Shown in pieces: positions 40,854 through 49,861 of a stretch of DNA of 64,000 nucleotides. Location of the stretch: positions 1-64,000 of the forward strand of contig NZ_AULB01000035.1 of assembly GCF_000425065.1 (NCBI RefSeq). The letters run 5' to 3'. The DNA is from Actinomadura rifamycini DSM 43936 (GTDB lineage: Bacteria; Actinomycetota; Actinomycetes; Streptosporangiales; Streptosporangiaceae). The notes below the pieces were generated by a model. The model did not search any database. It was not told the DNA's origin and saw only the letters and a list, made by a program, of their open reading frames with translations. The position numbers and the translations under genes were made by a program. Every line of letters starts with the position of its first letter. The stretch's first letter is position 1.

Positions 40854-41642
40854 GTGCGCCCCGGAGGTCACCTTCGCGACGATCCCGTCCACTGCGAGGA
40901 GTACGGCTACGGCCTCGGCGACCCCGGCGGGATCTTCGTGCTGAAGTACCGCTCGGCGGGCGGCCTCACCCTCGGCGAGAGCCGCCAGGACTTCCTGCAC
41001 CAGCTCTACTGGTCGCCCGACGGCGTCCTCGCCGTGCTGAGCGGCTCCGACACCGGGTTCCTCGGCCACCGCGAGGGGTACTGGGCGTCCCGCGCCACCG
41101 CCCACGAGGTCCGCGCGGGCGACCGCCAGACCGTCTACCGCGTCTGCCTGCGGGAGGTCCCGCCCGCTCTGGACGGCCACCGCTGCGGGCCCGTCGCCGT
41201 CGACGACCGCGCCGCCGAGCTCATCCGGCTGATCACCCGCCGCGACTGCGACGAGCGCACCGCGCTGGACGCGCGCCGCGGCATCATGGCCGGGCTCGCC
41301 CCGCTCACCGGCCGCGGCGTCCCCCGCCCCGCCGGCGGCAGCGGCTACGCCCTCACCGTCGCCCGCGCCCTCTCCCGCGACCCCGCCGACCCCACCCCGC
41401 TCACCGAATGGGCGCGCCGCCTCCGCGTCAGCTCGAAGACCCTGCAGCGCGACTTCGTCCGCGAGTTCGGCATGCCCTACTCCCGGTGGCGCACCCGGCA
41501 CCGCCTCCGCGCGGCCCGCGTCCTGCTGCGCGCCCACCCCGTCACCGAGGTCGCGCACCGGGTCGGCTACGCGAGCCCGTCCGCCTTCATCGCCGCCTAC
41601 GCCGGCGAGTACGGCCGCACCCCCGGCCGCGACCGGGACTGA
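40854..41642 (+). CDS. AraC-family transcriptional regulator
   Basis: The product is about 262 residues. The GTG at 40854 is preceded by AGAGGA at suitable distance; a GTG at 40839 is the alternative. The N-terminal cupin-like part (YGYGLGDPGGIFVLKYRSAG, then HQLYWSPDGVLAVLSG) resembles AraC proteins that sense small molecules. The last 100 residues form the double HTH domain: LTEWARRLRVSSKTLQRDFV and HPVTEVAHRVGYASPSAFIA. Divergent from the iron-uptake operon, it may activate that operon with the siderophore as ligand, as AraC-type siderophore regulators do elsewhere. Its stop abuts the stop of the convergent decarboxylase gene. Confidence 0.88.
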   Translation: MRPGGHLRDDPVHCEEYGYGLGDPGGIFVLKYRSAGGLTLGESRQDFLHQLYWSPDGVLAVLSGSDTGFLGHREGYWASRATAHEVRAGDRQTVYRVCLREVPPALDGHRCGPVAVDDRAAELIRLITRRDCDERTALDARRGIMAGLAPLTGRGVPRPAGGSGYALTVARALSRDPADPTPLTEWARRLRVSSKTLQRDFVREFGMPYSRWRTRHRLRAARVLLRAHPVTEVAHRVGYASPSAFIAAYAGEYGRTPGRDRD

Positions 41643-43025
41643 TCACACCCCCGGCACGGCCTCCCGCAGCGCCGCCGCCACCCGGTGCACGTCCGCCTCC
41701 CCGGTGCGCCAGTTGCTGAACGCCGCCCGCAGCGCCGGCACCCCGTCGTGGACCGTCGGCGTCAGGAACGCCTCCCCGGCCACCCGGTCGGCGAGCGCCG
41801 CCAGCCGCGCGGCGTCCGGCCGGTCGGCCAGCGTGAAGCACACGACGTTCAGCCGGACCGGCGCGAGCAGCCGCAGCCCCGGCACCGCCTCCACCGCGTC
41901 GCCCAGCGCCCGCGCGCACGCCGTGCACCGCTCGACGATCTCCCGGTGCCCCTTCCGGCCGTAGGCGCGCAGCGTGAACCACGCCGCGAGCGCCCGCAGC
42001 CGCCGCGAGTTCTCCGGCGTGAGGTGCACCAGATCGGGCGCCCCGCCCGACGGCCCCAGGTACGCGGCGGCGTTCCGGAACACCGACGCCTGCAGGTCGG
42101 GCCGACGCGTGAACTGCAGCGCGCTCCCGTACGGGACGTTCAGCCACTTGTGCAGGTCGACGCAGACCGAGTCCGCCGCGTCGAGCCCCGCCACGAGGTG
42201 CGCGTGCGCCGGCGACAGCGCCGCGAACCCTCCGAACGCCGCGTCCACGTGCAACCAGAACGGGTACCGCTCCCGCAGCGCCGCGACCGCCCGCAGATCG
42301 TCGAAGTCGCCGGTGTTCACGGTCCCCGCGTTCGCGACGACCACGCACGGGCCGTCCGCCTCCCGCAGCGCCCGCTCGAGCGCCGCCGGGTCCACCGCCT
42401 CCCGCCCCGCGACCGCGGGCACCCCGACCAGCGAGCGCCGGCCCAGCCCCAGCATCGCGAGCGCCTTCGCCACACTCGAGTGGGCCGCGCCCGACAGCAC
42501 CCGCACCTCCCCGAGCGCCCCCGCCCCGTCCTCCGCCGGCGACACGCCCGCCCGTTCCCCGAGCCACTCCCGCGCCACCGCGAGCCCCACGAAGTTCGAC
42601 GCGGTCGCACCGCCCACGAACGCCCCGCCGTGCGCGTCCGACAGGCCGAACAGGTCCCGCAGCCACCCGGCCGTCTCCCGCTCCAGCGCCTGCCCCGCAC
42701 CGTCGAGCGACGAGACCGAGTTCTGGTCCCACACCCCGGTCATCCAGTCGCCCGCGAGCGCCGCCGGAGTCGTCCCGCCGGTCACGAACCCCAGGTACCG
42801 CGGCCCCGCGCTCGCCGACAGCGCCGGCTCCCACCGGTCGGCGAACGCCGCGAGCGCCCCCGCGAGCCCCGCGCCCTCCTCGGGCAGCCGCTCCGGCCCC
42901 GGCACGTCCGCCGCCGGGACCACCGCCCGCTCGCCCAGCCGCCCGAGCACCCCGGCCGCGTGCCCCCGCACCTCCTCGAGCAGCCCCGCCACCCCGTCCG
43001 CGTCCGCCGCCAGTCTCGGATCCAT
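41643..43025 (-). CDS. PLP-dependent group II amino acid decarboxylase
   Basis: The product is 460 residues from MDPRLAADADGVAGLLEEV. Group II decarboxylase features are the substrate/cofactor loop FVGGATASNFVGLAVAREWL, HVDAAFGGFAALSP (Asp contacting the PLP ring), and Lys293 in VCVDLHKWLNVPYGSA as the PLP lysine, with the C-terminal LRAAFSNWRTGEADV typical of this class. The substrate could be an aromatic acid, diaminobutyrate, glutamate or another amino acid; nothing visible settles it. It is not closely like the lysine decarboxylase of desferrioxamine clusters, and no NIS synthetase or NRPS gene is nearby, so a role in siderophore synthesis is unproven. AAGGGAGG precedes the ATG. Confidence 0.87.
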   Translation of the reverse strand: MDPRLAADADGVAGLLEEVRGHAAGVLGRLGERAVVPAADVPGPERLPEEGAGLAGALAAFADRWEPALSASAGPRYLGFVTGGTTPAALAGDWMTGVWDQNSVSSLDGAGQALERETAGWLRDLFGLSDAHGGAFVGGATASNFVGLAVAREWLGERAGVSPAEDGAGALGEVRVLSGAAHSSVAKALAMLGLGRRSLVGVPAVAGREAVDPAALERALREADGPCVVVANAGTVNTGDFDDLRAVAALRERYPFWLHVDAAFGGFAALSPAHAHLVAGLDAADSVCVDLHKWLNVPYGSALQFTRRPDLQASVFRNAAAYLGPSGGAPDLVHLTPENSRRLRALAAWFTLRAYGRKGHREIVERCTACARALGDAVEAVPGLRLLAPVRLNVVCFTLADRPDAARLAALADRVAGEAFLTPTVHDGVPALRAAFSNWRTGEADVHRVAAALREAVPGV

Positions 43026-43108
43026 GCGCCCTCCCTTTCCGTCGCCCCACGACGCTAGGCCGCCCCGCCCGCCCGGACAGCGGCCAATCCGAGAAACCGG
43101 CCCGGGAC

Positions 43109-43279
43109 CGCCGCCGCCCGGGCTTCGGCATCGGGCGCATGGCCGAGGGGGACGACCAGACGCTCTGCGACGTCACGATCGGCGCGGACGACGGCGTTCT
43201 GCGATTCGGTGACCTGGACCCCGTCGTCGCGTCTGAAATCCTCGCGGACCTGGAAATTTTGGCCGCCGCAGCGGTCTGA
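43109..43279 (+). pseudogene. 3'-end remnant of a DUF4132 gene
   Basis: Translation in the frame ending at the TGA 43277-43279 gives RRRPGFGIGRMAEGDDQTL, then a short linker, then RFGDLDPVVASEILADLEIL and AAAAV. This aligns with the last 60 residues of the paralogues (for example RPGITVGRPDEFGDQTL and FGDLDPVTASEILADL in the first gene of the window). Upstream of about 43109 the similarity stops and nothing resembling the preceding FADYEILQPF block is found. It is therefore the truncated end of a lost array member, beside the promoter side of the decarboxylase gene. Confidence 0.8.
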
Positions 43280-43315
43280 ACCGCCGAATTGATCTCTTTT
43301 GTCGGGGTGTTTCTC

Positions 43316-43321
43316 TACGGT
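43316..43321 (+). promoter_or_regulatory. -10-like element TACGGT before the main DUF4132 run
   Basis: TACGGT begins 14 bases upstream of the GTG at 43330, matching the placement at 14209 and 17482. The preceding 35 bases are unusually T-rich for this DNA. TTGATC at 43289-43294 lies 21 bases upstream of it, long for a -35. It would give a leaderless transcript for the run of six genes downstream. Confidence 0.5.
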
Positions 43322-43329
43322 GATGCTCC

Positions 43330-46300
43330 GTGAGCGACACCGAACTCCCCGACGAACGTTCCGGTGAGGACGTCCTGGTCCTGCCCCCCGCCTGGCTGCG
43401 GCAGCTGCACCCGAGGCGGGGCGGCAGGGCGCTGCCGCCGGCGCGGGGCGGCCGGGCGAAGGAGGTCCCGGTCCTCCTCGAGGCCGCGGCGGACGCCCTG
43501 GCCGCGCTGCCGTCCGACGCGGAGGTCGAGGCGGGGCTGCGCGACGCGGCCCGGCGGCACCTGGGCGGGGAGCCCGACGCCGTGGGCGCGGCGGTCGTGG
43601 CGGCGGTCGCGATGGCCGGGGAGGACGGCGGGTCCGAGGGGCGGGCCAGGGCGTTCGTCGACCACTGGCGCGCCGGGCACGGACTCGGGTTCGCGGCATG
43701 CGCCGCGGTGGAGCTGAGCCGCGTGCGGATCGCGGAGCGGAGCGGGCGGCGGCTGCCGGTCTCGACCGAGACGCCCTTCCCCGGGTTCGTCTGGCCGGAG
43801 ACGCTCCGGTACGTCCGCCGGCTGCTGGCGGCGGCCCCCGACGACCGGTACGCGGACGCCGTCCGGCGCCTGGCCGGGCACCGGACGACCGCGCCGCGGC
43901 GGCGCGTCGTGTCCTACCTGGTGCCGACCGAGGCGGACTGGCTGGAGGAGAGCGCGGCCGACCCGGCCGGCGGGGGCGACCGCGAGCTGAAGCTCTTCTC
44001 GATCGACCGGGCCGAACTGTTCGGCGATCCGCCGTCCCCGCTGTTCTTCCCCGACGTGTCGCGGCCGCTGCTCGCGACGCTGCTGGACGCCTGCGGCACG
44101 GACGTCCTGCCCCTCCTGCTCGCCACGCTCGACAACGGCCTGCCCGAGCACGTGACGGACGTCCTGCTGGAGGCCGTCGCGCTGCTCCCGGCGGACGACG
44201 CGTTCGCCGCGCTGCTGGAGCGCTCCGGCCGGCCCCGGGTGCGGCCCGCGCTGATGTCGATGATGGAGCGGTTCCCGGTGCGGGCGGCGCGGCTGCTGGC
44301 GGCGACGGACACCGCCTATGCGCTGAACCTGCTGAGAATCCACCTCACCGCCCGTCCGGACCTCGCCGAGCACCTGCCGGAGGGGGCCCGCGCGGTGCTG
44401 GGGCCGCGCGACGCGACGCCGGAGGCCGACCCGGCGACCCTGCCCGCGCCGCTGCCGGGGCTGCCGTGGGACGCGCAGGTGAAGCCGATCGTGCAAGGGC
44501 TCGAGGCGCCCGCGACGAGGACGGTCGTCTGGGCGGACGGGGAGCGCGATGAATGGGCCCTCGCCGGACTGGACGACATGCCGGTGCCGGAAGACGTCGA
44601 CTGGGACGACCTCGAAGCCGCCTTCGGAAAGGCCCAGCCCCAGCTCCAGGCCCGGATCGCGGTGTACGGGCCGGAGGAGGGCGTCCGGCCGCTCCTCGCC
44701 GCGTGGGACGACCCGCCCGCCTGGCTCGACGGGGAGTGGGGCAGGTCGCTCGTCGCCCGGTACGAGCAGGACGCGCTGCCGTTCGCGCACCGCATGGCGA
44801 AGGAGGCGCAGCAGCGGCACGCCGCCCTGCTCGTGCCGTTCCTGGACGCCGAGGTCACGGCCGTGATGGGCGCCTGGCTGGCCCGCGGCACCCGGGGCGC
44901 GGGCGCCGCCCGCGACTGGTGCGACCGGCACGGCCTCGCCGCGGTGCCGTTCGCCGCCCCGGCGGCGCTCGCCCGGCCCGCCGCCCGGCGGCGCGCCGCC
45001 GAGGCGGTGCTGCGGCGCGTCGCCGGGAAGCACGGCGTCGACGCGGTGGCGGACGCCGTCCCGGCGGCGGCGGACGCGCTGCGGACCGTCCTGACCGCGC
45101 ACCCGGCCGCGACCGGGCTGCTGCGCCGCCCCAAGGTCCCGACCTGGGCGGACCCGGCGCTGCTGCCGCGCGTGCTGCTGCGCGGACGGGAGCAGGCGCT
45201 CCGGCCCGAGACGACCGAGACGTTCGTGGAACTGCTGGCGATGCCCGAACTCGGCGACCTGGACGCCGTCGCGCGGGTGTGCGACCCGGCGTCGCTGGCG
45301 GAGTTCGGGCTCGCCCTCTTCGAGGGCTGGCGGTCGGACAGGATGCCCGCCGAGCACGGCTGGGCGCTGGCGCGGCTCGACCGCCTCGCCGACGACTCGG
45401 CCGTCCCGGTGCTGGCGCCCCACATCCGCTCGTGGCCGGGCAAGGACCGTATGCACAGCGCCAAAGTCGGCCTGGACGTCCTCGTCGGCATCGGCACCGA
45501 CACGGCGCTGACGGTGCTGCACGACCTGGCCGTCCGCTGGCCGGGCCGCACCCTGCGGAAGGCGGCGGAGCGGGCGTTCGCCCGGGCGGCCGACGCGCGC
45601 GGCGTGCCGCCGGGGGTGCTCGGCGACCGGCTCGTCCCCGACCTCGGCCTGGACGGCGACGGGGCGGTGACGGTCGACTACGGGCGGCGCCGCTTCACCG
45701 TGCGGTTCGACGCCCGGCTCCGGCCGGTGGTGACCGACGAGGACGGCGTGCTCCGCAAGTCCCTCCCGAAGCCCGGCAAGCGGGACGACCCGCGGGTCGC
45801 GCCCGCCGCGCACGCGGCGTTCGGCGAGCTGCGCAAGAAGGTCGCCGACGCCGCGGCCCTGCAGATCGCGCGGCTGGAGGACGCGATGCGGACGGGGCGG
45901 ACCTGGACGCCCGAGCAGTTCCGCGACTACGCCGTCCGGGGCCCGCTCGTCCGGCAGATCGCCCGCCGCCTGGTGTGGCTCGCGGACGAGGACGGCGGCG
46001 CGACCGCGTTCCGGATCGCCGAGGACGGGACGTTCGCCGACGCCGGCGACGACGTCTTCACGCCGTCCGGCGCCGCGCGGATCACCGTCGCGCACCCGGC
46101 GCGGCTCGGCGCCGCGGCCGGGACGTGGGCGGGCATCCTCGCCGACTACGAGCTGCTGCAGCCGTTCCCGCAGCTCGACCACCCGGTGTGGTCGCTCACC
46201 GAGGAGGAGCTGGCCGGTTCCCGCCTGGAGCGGTTCGCCGGCCGTGACGTGCGAAAGGACATCGTGTACGAGTTGCTGTCCCGCGGCTGGACCCGGATCG

Positions 46301-46530
46301 GACCGCGGAACGACATCGAGGCGGTGGCGCGCCGCACCGCGGACGGCGGCTGGGTCGTCGCCGAGTTCGGTGCGGACGCCGGGGACGGCGAGTGCTTCGG
46401 CATCCGGGTCGTGCGGGCCGCGACCGAGCCCGGGGAAAACGGGACGCCCGTCCCGTTCGGCGCCCTCGACCCCGTCGGCGCGTCCGAGGCCCTCACCGAC
46501 CTGGTCACGACCGCCGAGCGGACGGCATGA
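43330..46530 (+). CDS. DUF4132 (MolR/YehI-like) protein, first of the six-gene run
   Basis: The product is 1066 residues, GTG start 14 bases after a -10-like element. The signature is SGEDVLVLPPAWLRQLHPRR. The central motif is LPWDAQVKPIVQGLEAPATR. The DUF4132 block begins near residue 782 with VDYGRRRFTVRFDARLRPVV, and the usual FADYEILQPF is changed to LADYELLQPFPQLDHPV, a variant shared with the fourth gene of the run (LADYELMQPF). The stop overlaps the ATG of the next gene (ATGA), so the run is translationally coupled here. No enzymatic motif was seen. It heads the run that ends at the MoxR ATPase. Confidence 0.92.
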   Translation: MSDTELPDERSGEDVLVLPPAWLRQLHPRRGGRALPPARGGRAKEVPVLLEAAADALAALPSDAEVEAGLRDAARRHLGGEPDAVGAAVVAAVAMAGEDGGSEGRARAFVDHWRAGHGLGFAACAAVELSRVRIAERSGRRLPVSTETPFPGFVWPETLRYVRRLLAAAPDDRYADAVRRLAGHRTTAPRRRVVSYLVPTEADWLEESAADPAGGGDRELKLFSIDRAELFGDPPSPLFFPDVSRPLLATLLDACGTDVLPLLLATLDNGLPEHVTDVLLEAVALLPADDAFAALLERSGRPRVRPALMSMMERFPVRAARLLAATDTAYALNLLRIHLTARPDLAEHLPEGARAVLGPRDATPEADPATLPAPLPGLPWDAQVKPIVQGLEAPATRTVVWADGERDEWALAGLDDMPVPEDVDWDDLEAAFGKAQPQLQARIAVYGPEEGVRPLLAAWDDPPAWLDGEWGRSLVARYEQDALPFAHRMAKEAQQRHAALLVPFLDAEVTAVMGAWLARGTRGAGAARDWCDRHGLAAVPFAAPAALARPAARRRAAEAVLRRVAGKHGVDAVADAVPAAADALRTVLTAHPAATGLLRRPKVPTWADPALLPRVLLRGREQALRPETTETFVELLAMPELGDLDAVARVCDPASLAEFGLALFEGWRSDRMPAEHGWALARLDRLADDSAVPVLAPHIRSWPGKDRMHSAKVGLDVLVGIGTDTALTVLHDLAVRWPGRTLRKAAERAFARAADARGVPPGVLGDRLVPDLGLDGDGAVTVDYGRRRFTVRFDARLRPVVTDEDGVLRKSLPKPGKRDDPRVAPAAHAAFGELRKKVADAAALQIARLEDAMRTGRTWTPEQFRDYAVRGPLVRQIARRLVWLADEDGGATAFRIAEDGTFADAGDDVFTPSGAARITVAHPARLGAAAGTWAGILADYELLQPFPQLDHPVWSLTEEELAGSRLERFAGRDVRKDIVYELLSRGWTRIGPRNDIEAVARRTADGGWVVAEFGADAGDGECFGIRVVRAATEPGENGTPVPFGALDPVGASEALTDLVTTAERTA

Positions 46531-49500
46531 GCGGCCGCCCCGACAAGCGCCCCGGCGCGCTGCCCGACGCGCTTCCCGACGAGGACGTCCTCACCCTGCC
46601 GTCCGCGTGGCTGCGGCTCCTGCACCCGCGGCGCGGCGGCACGCCCGTCCCGCGCCCGCGCGGCGGGTACGCGGCCGACGTCCCGGACCTCCTCGCCGCG
46701 GCCGCCCCGCACGTCGAGGGCCTCCCGCGGAACGCGCAGGCCGCCCCGGACGTCCGGGACGCCGCGCGGCGGCACCTGGCCGGGGAGCCGGACGCGCTCG
46801 GCGCGGCGGCCGTCGCGGCGGTCGCGGCCGCGGCGACGGCGGGGCAGGACCTCGCCGGGGCGCACGCCGCGCACCGGGCGTTCGCGGACCGCTGGCACGC
46901 CGGCCACGGGCTCGGGTTCGCCGCCTGCGCCGCGGTGGAGCTGACCCGCCTGACCGTGACCCGGGACGCGTCCGGCTTCGCGGTCGAGCGGCACACCGGG
47001 GTGTGGCCGGAGGAGGGCGCGACCGGTCCGCTGCGGCACGTCCGGCGGCTCCTCGCGACGGCGCCCGCCGCCGACCACGACGACGCGGTCCGGCTCCTGG
47101 CGGACCGCCGGACGACCCCGGCGGCGGCCGGCGTCGCCGCGTACCTCGCGCCGACCCGGCGGGACTGGGTGGCCGAGTGCGTCGAGGAGAGCGCCGCCAC
47201 CCCCTGGCTGCGGAGGCTGGCCCGCCTGTCGGTCGCCGACCCGGCGCCCCTCGGCCGCTCCTCCCTCGTCCCCTACGGGCACGTCCACGCCCGCGACGAG
47301 CTGGTGACGCTCGCGGACGGCGTGGGCCCGGACCTCCTCGGCATCCTCCTCGACCGCCTCGAACTGGGCGGCCTCACCGCCCGCGACCGCGGGTTCCTCC
47401 TCGACACCGTGGCGGTGCTGCCGTCGGACGAGGCGTTCGGCGCGCTGCTCGGCCTGCTCGTCCGCAAGGGCGTCCGCAGGCAGGTCCGGCGGGACGCGCG
47501 GCGGGCGCTGGGCGCCGCGGCGGCGCGCTTCCCGGTGCGGGCGCTCCGGCTGGCGGCGGCCTCGGGCGGCGCCGACGTCCGGCTGCTGCTGCGCGACCAC
47601 GTCGCGGCGAACCCCGAGCTGGTCGCGGCGGTGCTGCCGGACCTGCCCGGCGACGTCCGCGCGGTCGTCGAGCCGCTCGCCGCGGGCGGCGGCCCCGCCC
47701 TGCCGGAGGCGCCGCCGGACGTCCTGCCCGCACCGCCGTGGGACCGCCCGGTCAAGCCGGTCGTGCGGGGGGCGGCGCCGCCCGCGACCCGCGGGACCGC
47801 CTGGGACGACGGCGAGCGCGCGGCGTGGTTCGCCGAGGCCGCCCGCCGGGTCCCGCCCCCGGACGCCCCGGACTGGGAGCGCATCGTGCGCTCCTACCGC
47901 CGCGGCGACGTGCAGTGGCAGGTGCTGCTGCACGCCCCGGAGGAGTTCACGGGGCCGCTGCTGGCGGACCTCGAACGGAACCCCCGCTGGTGCGATCCGG
48001 CCGTGGCGCGCGGCATCGTGGCCCGGCTGGGGGAGCGGGCGTACCGGGCGGCGCTCGCGCTGGTCGGCTACTCGGTGGCGGACCACGTCGGGCTGCTCGT
48101 GCCGTTCCGCGACGCCGAGGTCGCCGCGCAGATGGCCGGACGGCTGCTGCGCGGCGGCCCGACCGGGGAGGCGGCGCGCGACTGGTGCGACCGGCACGGC
48201 CCCGCAGCCGCGCCCTACCTGGCGCCCGACGCCCTCGGCACCCGGACGGGGGCGCGCCGCGCCGCCGAGGCGGCGCTGCGCCGCATCGCGGCCCGGCACG
48301 GCACGGACGCCGTCGCGGCCGCCGTCCCCGCGGCGGCGGACGAGCTGCGGACCCTGCTGACCGCGCATCCCGCGCAGACCGGCCTCGCCCGCCGGCCCAA
48401 GCTCGACGGCTGGGCGAACCTCGCCGCCCTCCCGCCCGTGCTGCTGCGCGGCGGGGACCGGGTGCTGCCGGCCGAAGCCGTCCGGACGCTCGTCGAACTG
48501 CTCGCGCTGCCCGACGACGGCGGCGTCGGCGCCGTCGAGGAGGTGTGCGACCCCGGTTCGCTGGCGGAGTTCGGCCTCGCCCTGTTCGAGCGCTGGCGGG
48601 TGGGCGGGATGCCGTCCGACGGGCGCTGGGCGCTGGAGCAGCTCGCCCGCACCGGGGACGACGCCGCCGTCCGGGCGGTGCTGCGGGCGCTGCGCGGCTG
48701 GACGAAGCGGGACGTGCGGGACGTGACGTGCGCGCTGCGGACGCTCGCCGGGATCGGCTCCGACACCGCGGTCACCGCCCTGTACGAGATGTCGGTGAAG
48801 GGCCGCGCGCGCAAGGTCCGCGACGCGGCGGCCGAGGTGCTCGCGGAGACCGCGGCGGCGCGGGGCCTGGCCGTCGAGACGCTCGCCGACCGGTCCGTCC
48901 CCCGTCTCGGGCTGGACGCGGACGCCGCGACGACCCTCGACTACGGGCCGCGCCGCTTCACCGTCGGGTTCGACGAGCGGCTCGCCCCGGTCGTCGCCGA
49001 CGGCGACGGGGCCCGCCGCACGACCCTCCCGCGGCCCACCGCGAAGGACGACCCGGTCCTCGCGCCCGCCGCCCACGCCCGGTTCGCCGACCTGCGCAAG
49101 GACGTCGAGGCGGTCGCGCTGCTCCAGGTCGAGCGGCTGGAGCGGGCGATGCTGGACGGCCGCCGCTGGACGCCCGGGGAGTTCCGCGGCTACGCGGTCG
49201 CGCACCCGGTCGTGCGGCGGATCGCGCGCCGCCTGGTGTGGATCGCCGAAGAGGACGGCGGGCACGGGGGCGGCGGGCACGGGGGCGGCGGGGCGACGGC
49301 GTTCCGCGTCGCGGAGGACGGCACGTTCGCCGACGCGGCCGACGAGGCGTTCGAGCCGTCCGGGACGGCGCGGATCCGCGTCGCGCACCCGGAGCTGCTC
49401 GGCGCGGAGACGGAGACGTGGACGGAGATTTTCGCCGACTACGAGGTCCTGCAGCCGTTCGCGCAGCTCGGCCGGCCCTGCCTGCGGCTCACCGGGCGGG

Positions 49501-49832
49501 AGCGGGACGCGTCCGTCCTCGGCCGCTTCGAGGGGATGCGGCTGCTCCGCCGCGACGTCCACGACCTGCCCGCGGACGGCTGGACGTGGAACTCGGCGGA
49601 GACGATCGAGAAGGGCGTCTCGCGGCCGGTCGGCGGCGGGCTGCACGTCGTCGTCGAGTTCGAGCCCGGACCCGACGCCGCGACGCTGAGCGTCCGGTGC
49701 GTCCGGGCGTCCGCCGCGTCCGTCCAGGACGGGGCGCACGCCGACACCCCCGTCCGGTTCCGCGACCTCGACCCCGTGCGGACGTCCGAGGCGCTGACCG
49801 CGCTGACCGCCCTCGCTTGCACGTCCGCCTGA
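46527..49832 (+). CDS. DUF4132 (MolR/YehI-like) protein, second of the run
   Basis: The product is 1101 residues. The ATG at 46527 overlaps the previous stop; a longer open frame upstream was rejected because it runs through the preceding gene. The signature is LPDEDVLTLPSAWLRLLHP, then RRGG. The central motif is PPWDRPVKPVVRGAAPP. The DUF4132 block starts near residue 805 (LDYGPRRFTVGFDERLAPVV), and FADYEVLQPFAQL is near 969. Just before FRVAEDG, a 15-bp tandem duplication (49261-49290) encodes GHGGG repeats, lengthening a loop that is short in most paralogues. The DNA around 48898-48990 is nearly identical to 52229-52320 in the next gene. Confidence 0.92.
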   Translation: MSGRPDKRPGALPDALPDEDVLTLPSAWLRLLHPRRGGTPVPRPRGGYAADVPDLLAAAAPHVEGLPRNAQAAPDVRDAARRHLAGEPDALGAAAVAAVAAAATAGQDLAGAHAAHRAFADRWHAGHGLGFAACAAVELTRLTVTRDASGFAVERHTGVWPEEGATGPLRHVRRLLATAPAADHDDAVRLLADRRTTPAAAGVAAYLAPTRRDWVAECVEESAATPWLRRLARLSVADPAPLGRSSLVPYGHVHARDELVTLADGVGPDLLGILLDRLELGGLTARDRGFLLDTVAVLPSDEAFGALLGLLVRKGVRRQVRRDARRALGAAAARFPVRALRLAAASGGADVRLLLRDHVAANPELVAAVLPDLPGDVRAVVEPLAAGGGPALPEAPPDVLPAPPWDRPVKPVVRGAAPPATRGTAWDDGERAAWFAEAARRVPPPDAPDWERIVRSYRRGDVQWQVLLHAPEEFTGPLLADLERNPRWCDPAVARGIVARLGERAYRAALALVGYSVADHVGLLVPFRDAEVAAQMAGRLLRGGPTGEAARDWCDRHGPAAAPYLAPDALGTRTGARRAAEAALRRIAARHGTDAVAAAVPAAADELRTLLTAHPAQTGLARRPKLDGWANLAALPPVLLRGGDRVLPAEAVRTLVELLALPDDGGVGAVEEVCDPGSLAEFGLALFERWRVGGMPSDGRWALEQLARTGDDAAVRAVLRALRGWTKRDVRDVTCALRTLAGIGSDTAVTALYEMSVKGRARKVRDAAAEVLAETAAARGLAVETLADRSVPRLGLDADAATTLDYGPRRFTVGFDERLAPVVADGDGARRTTLPRPTAKDDPVLAPAAHARFADLRKDVEAVALLQVERLERAMLDGRRWTPGEFRGYAVAHPVVRRIARRLVWIAEEDGGHGGGGHGGGGATAFRVAEDGTFADAADEAFEPSGTARIRVAHPELLGAETETWTEIFADYEVLQPFAQLGRPCLRLTGRERDASVLGRFEGMRLLRRDVHDLPADGWTWNSAETIEKGVSRPVGGGLHVVVEFEPGPDAATLSVRCVRASAASVQDGAHADTPVRFRDLDPVRTSEALTALTALACTSA

Positions 49833-49861
49833 CCGCGCCCGCCCGAGTTCCTGGATCCCGC

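Noticed and set aside
41643..43025. Reading the PLP decarboxylase as the lysine decarboxylase of a desferrioxamine cluster
   Set aside because: The partner monooxygenase, acyltransferase and NIS synthetase genes are absent and the sequence is only generically group II decarboxylase-like.
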